Shown one piece after another: positions 30,419 through 37,129 of a DNA stretch of 37,129 nucleotides. Made by a program: the position numbers and the translations under genes. Origin of the DNA: a virus; IMG/VR virus record IMGVR_UViG_3300035034_001426, positions 1 through 37,129 of that record. The stretch is one strand, 5' to 3'. Position 1 is the stretch's first letter. Every line of letters starts with the position of its first letter. Below the pieces are notes generated by a model, which saw only the letters and a list, made by a program, of their open reading frames with translations, was not told the DNA's origin and did not search any database.

Positions 30419-31655
30419 TTTCTCCTGTAATCAACTCAATAAATCTATCCATAATAGTCGGATCTAATTTACCGATTGCATTACATACATTTTCATATAT
30501 ATTTCGTTTGTTATGAGTTTTTTCATAATCAACTAACTCTTGGAACATCATGTAACCAAGATCAGGTACATCACTAATATATTGAAATATTATATTTGTC
30601 AAATCGGGAATAATTTTCTTTGTATCTTTCAGCCCAGTTACATGACTACAAAGTGCAAAACATAGAATGTATTGATCTTGAAGACTGTTTGGCATTTTAA
30701 AATTATCAGACTCAGCAAGGATTTTTTTAATATCAAATTTTGTAAATATGTCGTAATACAGTACAAAATCACTTGTTGCTTCTGGACTAACGTGACCCTG
30801 TGCCATATAATGGATATCTGATGTAGATAGTTTCTTTTCAGCTGTCCATGATTCTTTATGACTAAGAAAATTACTAAGTCTTGTCCATGCTCTTGGACTT
30901 CCCCAAGGATTATCAACAACTTCATCTTCATGAAAATACTTTTGATAATTTTCATTTTTCAAAAAAGACATGATAGAATAATGAACATTATTCTTAATTG
31001 CAAATTTCTCCCGCCATTCTTCATATGTTGTAGTAACGGGCATCATAAAAATTCTGTTAATGATAGCTGAAAACATTGTCTTACTTCCAGCTTTGTTGTG
31101 GCCATGATTTCCTGCCATAACGAGTGCAACACTTGCAGGTAAATCATACTCTCTTAGTTTACGTTCAGTTAGTAACTCATACAATAATGCCATGTGAATT
31201 GATCCACAAAGATGCATATCGTCAAGCAACCAGATAATCATGTCATATTTTTTGACTTCGACTTTTATTGGAACCCCTTCTGAATCTACACGATCACCAT
31301 CAACCAATTCAGATTCGACTTCTTCACTAAGTTCATAAAGTTTTTTCATAATTGCGGGAAATGACCATACTGTTCCTATCTGGTCTTTTCCATTTACTGT
31401 TATTTTAGTAAACTGAGGAATGCCACTGTGTTCTTCATATGGAGTGATAGCAAAGTGAGTTGACACTACAGCAGTCTTGCCCATGTTCTGTGCAAGAGCT
31501 TGCATTGATTGTGTCTTTCCTCCACCAGGTGCTCCAGCAATATATGGAACTTGTACATCGACACCATGGATTTGAAGATAACAAGATTCAACAGCCCACT
31601 GAACAGCTTCATTGATATTCTTATATTGTACTTTTTCGGAAATGATTTCTGACAT
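30411..31655 (-). CDS. MoxR-type AAA+ ATPase
   Basis: A 414-residue AAA+ protein. Walker A is GAPGGGKTQ at 41-49, Walker B is MIIWLLDDMHLCG (about 139-151), sensor 1 is ALVMAGNHGHN (about 176-186), and SAIINRIFMMPV (about 194-205) is in the place of the arginine-finger segment. The DDMH variant of the DExx box keeps the catalytic acid position. On the minus strand it is preceded by AGGAG. It is the first gene of a two-gene operon with the VWA protein, the standard MoxR-VWA pairing. It probably uses ATP to remodel a protein substrate chosen through the VWA partner. Confidence 0.85.
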   Translation of the reverse strand: MSEIISEKVQYKNINEAVQWAVESCYLQIHGVDVQVPYIAGAPGGGKTQSMQALAQNMGKTAVVSTHFAITPYEEHSGIPQFTKITVNGKDQIGTVWSFPAIMKKLYELSEEVESELVDGDRVDSEGVPIKVEVKKYDMIIWLLDDMHLCGSIHMALLYELLTERKLREYDLPASVALVMAGNHGHNKAGSKTMFSAIINRIFMMPVTTTYEEWREKFAIKNNVHYSIMSFLKNENYQKYFHEDEVVDNPWGSPRAWTRLSNFLSHKESWTAEKKLSTSDIHYMAQGHVSPEATSDFVLYYDIFTKFDIKKILAESDNFKMPNSLQDQYILCFALCSHVTGLKDTKKIIPDLTNIIFQYISDVPDLGYMMFQELVDYEKTHNKRNIYENVCNAIGKLDPTIMDRFIELITGESE

Positions 31656-31686
31656 TACTTATTCTCCTTTTAATTGGATAAAATAT

Positions 31687-32031
31687 ATGATACAAACAAG
31701 TGATTTAAAAACTCATTACACAGTCCAACCAATGGATTATAAAGCTATTTTTACTGAATTCAATAAAACAGTTCATGAAAATAGATTTATGATTAATTTG
31801 GACTATTTATTATTAGGGGATAATTTTGAATATGTTGATTTCTCAAAAGATGTTTGGACTCTTCGACCAGAATATTTTTGTGCAGATCATTATGAACATT
31901 CATTTATTTATCCTGTAGTTTTATTGGCAAATAATTTAAAATCTATATTTGATTTTACTCCAGATAACATTCCAGACAATTTGATTATTGCTCCTAAATT
32001 AAATAAAATTATTAAATTGTTATCAATATAA
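31687..32031 (+). CDS. Baseplate wedge protein, gp53-like candidate
   Basis: The ATG at 31687 gives 114 residues; the frame is open to 31612, but that would overlap the divergent ATPase start. The C-terminal part (VWTLRPEYFCADHYEHSFIY, then PVVLLANNLKSIFDF and DNLIIAPKLNKI) fits the LysM-like pattern of T4 gp53-type wedge proteins: a rigid LRPEY, a YWxVLLxNNI-like helix and an I-x-P end. The assignment is by pattern only. It starts the plus-strand baseplate group, which includes the gp5-like spike. No strong ribosome-binding site is seen. Confidence 0.6.
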   Translation: MIQTSDLKTHYTVQPMDYKAIFTEFNKTVHENRFMINLDYLLLGDNFEYVDFSKDVWTLRPEYFCADHYEHSFIYPVVLLANNLKSIFDFTPDNIPDNLIIAPKLNKIIKLLSI

Positions 32032-32055
32032 AAAAGTAGTTAAACACTACTGTTT
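32031..32055 (+). terminator. Weak hairpin terminator candidate
   Basis: AGTAGT at 32035-32040 pairs with ACTACT at 32046-32051 around loop taaac, with A-run before and TTT after. The stem is short, so termination may be partial. Confidence 0.3.
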
Positions 32056-32118
32056 ATATTATTTATTTATATATGAAATGGTTAAATATTAAATTTACAT
32101 AGATAAAGGACTCATACT

Positions 32119-33090
32119 ATGTCTCAAGAACTTAAAACCGACAATATTGATTTTAATAGCAAAAAGAATGCTAATATTAATAAAACATATAACAAAAAAG
32201 GTGACATGATTTGTTATACAAAAACTGAATTTAACTATGAAGAATTTTATGAGTTGTTTGGTTTATATTTATCTAAAATGCCTAATAATTTAATGACAAA
32301 ACAAGTTAGTAATTTATATACTCGTAAAGGTATATTTGCTGGAATGCGTTTAATTAAATCTAATATTTATCCATATTCTAGATTGATTATTAGAGATAAA
32401 AAATTAAATGGTGTTATTCTTGACACTCAACAACTTGATGTTAAGTTAAATGGCGAAACAGACAATATTGACAATTGTGTATACTCAACATATTTTTCAA
32501 TGATTCGTGCAGCAATCATTTGTAATGAAGATAAAATACTTGGTGACTATGATTTTCATGCTCTTGTAATTAGTTATTTTTATTATACTGTGTTGAAAGC
32601 ATTTGGTCAAGCTCACGTTTTAAATAAACAACAACTCGATGGAATACTGTTAGCGTGTGGATATCTTTATCTTCGTTATCATTTGGGGATGAATCATTCT
32701 GCTGCAAAGAACAGGGTGTATAAAATGTTTGATAAGATTGATAAAGACACTCTTAAATTGTATTCTCCGAAATTTGAATTACTAACCAAATACAAACAAA
32801 TTAAAGACATTGGTAAAGTGTTAATTGATTTAGAAATTATTTCTGAAGATCCAAATAGAATCTTGATTAAACTAATTCAATTGTTTGGTAAAACACATTT
32901 TTATAATTTAATGGGGCCTCTGAGTTATGTTATTGGTTCAATTATTCTAAGTAATTATCCTTCAGATTTATTTGAAAAAAATGTGATAATTAACAATAAA
33001 CTTCAGAGTAAAATTGAAAATGAAACATTGTCTTATTTAAGTAAAACTTCGTTCGAAATTCATAAAATGAAAATTTCAATCTGGGGATAA
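32119..33090 (+). CDS. Large unrecognised baseplate-region protein
   Basis: A 323-residue, Lys/Ile/Tyr-rich, mostly helical protein. Segments include EFNYEEFYELFGLYLSKMPN, LGDYDFHALVISYFYYTVL and QLDGILLACGYLYLRYHLG. The N-terminal 30 residues are polar and probably flexible. There is no membrane topology or enzyme motif that I can name. It lies between the gp53-like and gp5-like genes, so a baseplate wedge or hub role is likely. AAAGGA precedes the start. Confidence 0.6.
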   Translation: MSQELKTDNIDFNSKKNANINKTYNKKGDMICYTKTEFNYEEFYELFGLYLSKMPNNLMTKQVSNLYTRKGIFAGMRLIKSNIYPYSRLIIRDKKLNGVILDTQQLDVKLNGETDNIDNCVYSTYFSMIRAAIICNEDKILGDYDFHALVISYFYYTVLKAFGQAHVLNKQQLDGILLACGYLYLRYHLGMNHSAAKNRVYKMFDKIDKDTLKLYSPKFELLTKYKQIKDIGKVLIDLEIISEDPNRILIKLIQLFGKTHFYNLMGPLSYVIGSIILSNYPSDLFEKNVIINNKLQSKIENETLSYLSKTSFEIHKMKISIWG

Positions 33091-33115
33091 CTAATTCTTT
33101 AAAAGGAGATGAGTT

Positions 33116-34156
33116 ATGGCAGGAGGCACAAGATCGAATGTTCAACTTACAGGAAAAGAATTTATTGGTACAATTATTCCAATAGGTTCTCCACGTGAAT
33201 ATGATAATGTAAAGATGAAGGGAAGATATAGAGTCCATGTTCCAGTATTAATGACACATCTTGAAAAAGATGAAGGTTTAATGTATAAAAATCATACTCA
33301 TAAATGGCGAATGACTCCTTCTGACGTTGGTGAATATGGTAGTTATTTTCCACTTCATCCTGGTACACATGTGATAGTAAAATTTCAAGAAAATGATTTG
33401 AATGCAGGATATATTGATAGGATCATATCAGATTGGAAAGATGGGCGAGATGTCTTAGGACAAGATTGTGTTGATGTTAAATCAGCTCCGACTGATAGAG
33501 ATGAGCAGTACATAATCTTTAAAACACCCAAAAAATGGAGTATTTTTTACGTTAATGAAGAGACAGAGAAAGAACCAAACACAATATATTTAGTTTATAA
33601 TCGAGATGATGGACCAAAAAGACGAACGGTTTTTAGGATTGATGAAAGTGGAGTTAGTTTTGATACTAGAGACAACAGTCGAGTCCGAATTCGAATGGAT
33701 GACAACAAACAAGTTGATGGAAATCAAACTGAGTTGATAAAAGGTTATTCAACAGAACATGTTGATGGTGATAAAGATTCACATTTTCATTCTGATAAAA
33801 TAGAAAACACTGATGGGAATGAAGATAAGAAAACGACAGGGAATGTAAAAATTGAGGTTAATGGAAATACTAATATTTCTGTTGATGGGTATGTGGATGT
33901 TTGGTCTGGAACTTCTATTAATTGTGATGCACCAATTATTAATTTAAATTGTGGTATTGCTACAAAGACACCTGCAAAGAAAGCAAAACCAAACACTTCT
34001 GTTCGAGATTTAGGTCCTCAAGAAACTCCTGAATACGATTTAGCAGATACGGTTCGTGAAGATAGACCATTGGTTGTTGGTGATAAATGTGATGATGTGA
34101 CAGATCATTATAATAATGAAAAACGTGCAGGTGAATCTATGGACGAACCAGGTTAA
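33116..34156 (+). CDS. Baseplate spike/hub protein, gp5/VgrG-like
   Basis: A 346-residue protein. Residues about 12-110 form an OB-fold as in gp5/VgrG: GKEFIGTIIPIGSPREYDN, MKGRYRVHVPVLM, then YGSYFPLHPGTHVIVKFQEN and GYIDRIISDW. After a middle domain come short beta-prism repeats (DDNKQVDGNQTE; GNVKIEVNGNTNISVDGYVD), typical of a spike that forms a trimeric beta-helix, then a Cys-containing turn (NCDAPIINLNCG) and a flexible acidic end. No lysozyme domain is present, unlike T4 gp5. AGGAGA precedes the ATG. It is the puncturing device at the centre of the baseplate. Confidence 0.8.
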   Translation: MAGGTRSNVQLTGKEFIGTIIPIGSPREYDNVKMKGRYRVHVPVLMTHLEKDEGLMYKNHTHKWRMTPSDVGEYGSYFPLHPGTHVIVKFQENDLNAGYIDRIISDWKDGRDVLGQDCVDVKSAPTDRDEQYIIFKTPKKWSIFYVNEETEKEPNTIYLVYNRDDGPKRRTVFRIDESGVSFDTRDNSRVRIRMDDNKQVDGNQTELIKGYSTEHVDGDKDSHFHSDKIENTDGNEDKKTTGNVKIEVNGNTNISVDGYVDVWSGTSINCDAPIINLNCGIATKTPAKKAKPNTSVRDLGPQETPEYDLADTVREDRPLVVGDKCDDVTDHYNNEKRAGESMDEPG

Positions 34157-34200
34157 TTTGTCAACTATAACTCATAAACTATCAGGGAGACAATACATGT

Positions 34201-34824
34201 ATGTGTATCATTTCAGAGAATAAAACATACGATATGTTGAACGAAGAACGAGTTTTGTCTTCGAAAGATGATAACTCAATACAAAATAAATTTACAATTA
34301 AACCACAAGGGATTTTACTAACTGACACTTATAATAACCCATTTTTCCCTATTCCTAGACCTAAGATAGATACAGCTAAATTTGATTTACTTGAAATTTA
34401 TAGACAGTATCGTGAATTATATGGACAAGGTAAAAGTTTATACTTGCCTTGGCACTATATGATTGAATTAGTGGATAAGCAATACTTTGTATTTAACACA
34501 CGTCCAATTGATATGAAGTTTCCAGTGAATTCACAATTTGCCGAGGTCAACAAAAAGGAAAAAAATATAAAATGGGATAAAGTGACTGATGTATTTTTTA
34601 AATATAAATTATATGACATAAGCGAAGCAATACATGTTTGTCTAATAGGGAATACGAATCTTGATGTTTATACAAATACAGTGTATAAATTAATTGGAAA
34701 TTCATGTATGTTGCCTATCTTGAAACAGAGTAAGCTTCATGGAGGATTATATCAAAATGTATTTGGATTAAATATTGGAAGAAGATTCAATTTAGATAAG
34801 ATTAGTAAATTCATCACAGTGTAA
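34201..34824 (+). CDS. Unrecognised baseplate-region protein
   Basis: A 207-residue protein. AGGGAGA at 34184-34190 precedes the ATG at 34201. The sequence has a Pro-rich part (NNPFFPIPRPKIDTAKF), a helix with QYRELYGQGKSLYLPWHYMI and a C-terminal YKLIGNSCMLPILKQ. The family is not recognised. It contains, in frame, the recurring DNA element TGCCGAGGTCAAC (34539-34551, encoding AEVN), which may be a promoter inside the gene for downstream genes. Confidence 0.6.
   Translation: MCIISENKTYDMLNEERVLSSKDDNSIQNKFTIKPQGILLTDTYNNPFFPIPRPKIDTAKFDLLEIYRQYRELYGQGKSLYLPWHYMIELVDKQYFVFNTRPIDMKFPVNSQFAEVNKKEKNIKWDKVTDVFFKYKLYDISEAIHVCLIGNTNLDVYTNTVYKLIGNSCMLPILKQSKLHGGLYQNVFGLNIGRRFNLDKISKFITV
34531..34551 (+). 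promoter_or_regulatory. Recurring TGCCGAGGYCAA element, copy 3 (inside a gene)
   Basis: TCACAATTTGCCGAGGTCAAC lies inside the 34201 gene. The last 17 bases are identical to 22500-22516. It is about 380 bases before the ATG at 34933. Being inside coding sequence it may be a chance or coding match, or an internal promoter. Confidence 0.3.
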
Positions 34825-34845
34825 ATAAAATTATCATCTTTTGTA

Positions 34846-34853
34846 TATAAATA
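34846..34853 (+). promoter_or_regulatory. T4-type late promoter candidate TATAAATA
   Basis: An exact TATAAATA octamer lies 79 bases before the ATG at 34933 in the 108-base gap after the 34201 gene. A short AAATTG...CAATTT hairpin followed by a T-run lies just downstream (about 34858-34880). The only support is the match and its position. Confidence 0.3.
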
Positions 34854-34932
34854 ATTAAATTGGGAAACAATTTTATTTTTTATGCAAAAACGCATTATAA
34901 CCTATTAAATTGTTGGAGGTCACACGTTTGCC

Positions 34933-36342
34933 ATGTTAAGCAATTGTTCAGTAGAACCAATGCAATCTGATTTTTCCAATGACTACAATGTACAACCAAC
35001 CCTTCCATCATTACCACTTGCTGTAAAAGCCATTAACTCTCCCCCAGTTAACGCTAACGTTGTTAGTTATGCTGATAAAGCAGGCTCCCCAACGGTCGTT
35101 ACTCCAGACGATCCTAATGTAAGAATTTGTACACAACTTATTGAGAATTATCTATCTACAGAGCTTTGGCACATCACATCAAACAGTGACAAATATGGAT
35201 TTACTTGCATAAGTAAAAAGACTCTAACAATGTTCTTGAATAAATTAGAAAGATCATATTCAAACATATTGTCACAAGAAGACGAATTAACAAAACAGAT
35301 GTATTACTTACATCATTTCTGTAACGGTTTATATCAATACAATGATAAAATTCTACATTTGCCTTATGAGCGATTTAGGTCTAGTGTACTGTTTCCTAAT
35401 TTGATGTATGTCCTGATTCGTTATTACACTAAAGCTAAAGGTTTTCTACAGGCTATTAATCGTAAGATATTTAATGAATATCAGGCGAAGAATAAGGGGA
35501 TAATTAATAAATTTATTTCATCATATTACATAGATGAAGAAGTGATAAAATCAGATGTGTTGTACAGCTTTCTAGGAAATTGCCTTCGTAAGTTTGATCC
35601 CCTGTCACTTAAAAACTTATATGGTTTTTATAATAGATCGATACGAAGCATTTACTTTTATTATTTTAAAACAGATAGACATTTTAATGTTGTCTTTATG
35701 GAGATGTCTGACATTGAAAAGACTATTAGTAATTCATATAATATACCTGCAAGATTAATTCATTACCGTGATGTGTTATATGAAATACAGATTGAAAAAA
35801 TGTGCGAGAACTCAATCACTATGAGTCAACTTGGATATAACTATGGGATATTTAAAAATGTGATTCTTGATAATGAGTTTCAAAGTATGTATTATTCAGT
35901 TAATTCAGATTCATTTGTAGCAAAGAATAATCAATACAAAATGATGAATTTGTACGATGATGAAGTCTCTGAGCATTTTGAAGGTTCAAATGAACAGAAA
36001 TTGTTGGATGAATTGAAAAAGATGCCAATGATTTATAAACTATTAAGATCAATTCATATAGTTAATCCAAAGAATAAGCCATATGATCCAACAATAATTA
36101 AAATCGACTTAGTTAAGATTGTTGTATTAGAAGAGTTGTCCCATCCATTTCGTCATATGTTTTCAGATACTCACATACAAGAGATTTTAGAAAGTACAGC
36201 AATGAATTTCGTTAAGAATGTGATGTCGGGAGAATATATTAATCCAATAACATTCACAACTATTAAAATTGGACATTATAGTTTCTTGACACAATTGAGA
36301 GCTTTCATAAGACTCTGTATTAGGGAACTTGGGATTAGGTAG
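34933..36342 (+). CDS. Large unrecognised structural protein
   Basis: A 469-residue protein. The N-terminal 55 residues are Pro/Ser-rich and flexible (VQPTLPSLPLAVKAINSPPV); the remainder is dense, helical and Tyr/Phe-rich (KQMYYLHHFCNGLYQYNDKI; RSIRSIYFYYFKTDRHFNVV; FLTQLRAFIRLCIRELGIR). GGAGGT lies 12 bases before the ATG, a long but usable distance. No catalytic motif is seen. Position after the spike suggests a baseplate or tail-terminator component. It is followed after 5 bases by the next gene, so the two are co-transcribed. Confidence 0.6.
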   Translation: MLSNCSVEPMQSDFSNDYNVQPTLPSLPLAVKAINSPPVNANVVSYADKAGSPTVVTPDDPNVRICTQLIENYLSTELWHITSNSDKYGFTCISKKTLTMFLNKLERSYSNILSQEDELTKQMYYLHHFCNGLYQYNDKILHLPYERFRSSVLFPNLMYVLIRYYTKAKGFLQAINRKIFNEYQAKNKGIINKFISSYYIDEEVIKSDVLYSFLGNCLRKFDPLSLKNLYGFYNRSIRSIYFYYFKTDRHFNVVFMEMSDIEKTISNSYNIPARLIHYRDVLYEIQIEKMCENSITMSQLGYNYGIFKNVILDNEFQSMYYSVNSDSFVAKNNQYKMMNLYDDEVSEHFEGSNEQKLLDELKKMPMIYKLLRSIHIVNPKNKPYDPTIIKIDLVKIVVLEELSHPFRHMFSDTHIQEILESTAMNFVKNVMSGEYINPITFTTIKIGHYSFLTQLRAFIRLCIRELGIR

Positions 36343-36347
36343 ATAAT

Positions 36348-36881
36348 ATGTCAAAAAAGAAAAAGGACGAACAATCAGAGAATGATGGTATTATTAAGAG
36401 TTTTGAGAGTATATCAGAAAGGCTTGACAAACAGATTACTTTAATTGTGGGAAAACAACAAGAATTACAGAATTATTTGGTAATGATTGATAACCATATA
36501 ATGCATTTTGACCAGATGATTCAACAAGAGATGCAGAGCAGTCAACCAGATTATAAAAAGATTAATTCATATAGAAGTGCTTCGTTCAAAAACATTGAAT
36601 TGATGAGTGTTCTCCATACGACGTTTAAAGGTTATGAAGAAGTGAAGTTCAGATATTTTAAAGAGATTAGTGATTCGAATTATAAACAACAACGATTGAT
36701 TTCTGTTGATATTAAACGTGTTGGTACTTCGGAAGACATGGGACAAGAATTTTACGAAATCATGCGCTCCTTGTCGAAATTAAATATAGTTGGTAATGAG
36801 GCACAACACCAAATTGCAGAGAATAGTCAGATGTTAAACACAGTTAAAGAAGGTTTGACTGGTGATGAATATGAAATGTAA
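36348..36881 (+). CDS. Helical coiled-coil structural protein
   Basis: A 177-residue charged helical protein: a basic start (SKKKKDEQSENDG), then long helices (SFESISERLDKQITLIVGKQ; MIDNHIMHFDQMIQQEMQSS; MRSLSKLNIVGNEAQHQIAE) with heptad spacing. The family is not recognised. An assembly or scaffold role in the preceding structural operon is plausible. The following 115 bases contain a 12-bp palindrome (ATTCGGCCGAAT at 36918-36929) and no gene. Confidence 0.55.
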   Translation: MSKKKKDEQSENDGIIKSFESISERLDKQITLIVGKQQELQNYLVMIDNHIMHFDQMIQQEMQSSQPDYKKINSYRSASFKNIELMSVLHTTFKGYEEVKFRYFKEISDSNYKQQRLISVDIKRVGTSEDMGQEFYEIMRSLSKLNIVGNEAQHQIAENSQMLNTVKEGLTGDEYEM

Positions 36882-36996
36882 TTGAATTAAATTTTGGTTA
36901 TGTTACTGAGAGGACAGATTCGGCCGAATTTGAATGGTTGCCTATGATGATCATTCTAACTCCCAATAACATTTATTTTTTCATAGGAGAAATATT

Positions 36997-37068
36997 ATGT
37001 TTGACCCAAAGGTCAAGCACCCCAGGGTAGAACCTCTGGGGCTTGAACAGACACGAGTATCTATGTAA
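36997..37068 (+). CDS. Very small ORF with strong ribosome-binding site
   Basis: ATG 36997 is preceded by AGGAGA at 36985-36990 (6-nt spacer) and opens a 23-residue frame (FDPKVKHPRVEPLGLEQTRV and two more) ending at 37068. The coding DNA folds into a hairpin at 37014-37045 that would block ribosomes. It may be a leader peptide, a true small protein, or the 5' end of a gene interrupted by an inserted RNA element such as an intron. The window ends too soon to decide. Confidence 0.35.
   Translation: MFDPKVKHPRVEPLGLEQTRVSM
37014..37045 (+). other. GC-rich hairpin within the small ORF
   Basis: CAAG...CTTG and CCCCAG...CTGGGG pair with a two-base bulge, and GGT...ACC pairs inside around loop AGA. 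It overlaps a shorter hairpin TTGACC/GGTCAA at 37001-37016, so the two folds are mutually exclusive. No T-run follows, so it is not a standard terminator. Another imperfect hairpin (AGAGTC at 37091-37096 with GACTCT at 37124-37129, inner ACGGA/TCCGT) reaches the window edge. Confidence 0.45.
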
Positions 37069-37129
37069 ATAAATACTCAGGATCTAATTAAGAGTCCACT
37101 TACGGATACCACTCCCAGTCCGTGACTCT

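Noticed and set aside
36918-36929. 12-bp palindrome ATTCGGCCGAAT as operator
   Set aside because: It occurs once and has no nearby promoter or repressor gene; noted only as a sequence feature.

Overview
This window looks like the late, virion-structure part of the genome of a large, AT-rich tailed phage with a contractile (myovirus-type) tail. The evidence is a gp5-like baseplate spike with an OB-fold, a gp53-like baseplate wedge candidate, many tail-fibre/adhesin genes, a lysis cassette (3-TM holin plus M15 endolysin), and no housekeeping genes. Strong Shine-Dalgarno sequences (AGGAG/GGAGA) precede almost every gene, which argues against a Bacteroidota host; a Gram-negative, proteobacterium-like host is likely but not proven. 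No integrase, tRNA or CRISPR array was seen.

Layout. 1-2.2 kb: a small structural protein, a long untranslated region with hairpins, then a lysis cassette. 2.3-13.1 kb: tail-fibre/adhesin genes made of recurring modules: Mtd-like 'IQIKRG' N-termini, 66-residue 'HPTHPGDD' repeats, 'ATQQS' modules and C-terminal 'IDGG' ends. Two decayed duplicates lie between genes. 13.1-16.6 kb: a complete diversity-generating retroelement (DGR): a target adhesin with a 3' variable repeat (VR), a GATA-tetraloop hairpin after its stop, an Avd-like accessory gene, a template repeat (TR) and a reverse transcriptase. VR and TR align over 114 bp with 16 mismatches, all at TR adenines. 16.5-17.0 kb: a possible fibre helper gene overlapping the RT gene.

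17.1-29.0 kb: an array of small to medium genes, about twelve of which share an N-terminal tag of the form M-(I/L)-S-x-x-x-(L/I)-(F/Y)-E. The tag resembles the capsid-targeting sequence of T4 internal head proteins and commonly ends at an L-x-E site like the one cut by T4-type prohead proteases. Three tagged proteins are HExxH metallopeptidase candidates, and several others carry a Gly/Ala-rich hydrophobic segment. I infer a set of head-packaged, probably ejected proteins. Among them are YwbE-like and DUF1353-like proteins. 29.0-31.7 kb: a two-gene minus-strand operon encoding a MoxR-type AAA+ ATPase and a HExxH plus VWA-domain partner. 31.7-36.9 kb: baseplate genes and unrecognised large structural proteins. 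The last 130 bases hold a 23-codon ORF and strong hairpins running off the window edge.

Working together: the DGR diversifies the tail adhesin for host switching, the baseplate genes build the injection machine, the tagged proteins plausibly ride inside the head into the host, and the lysis cassette ends the cycle. The head-packaging idea is inference from a shared motif and needs proteomics.
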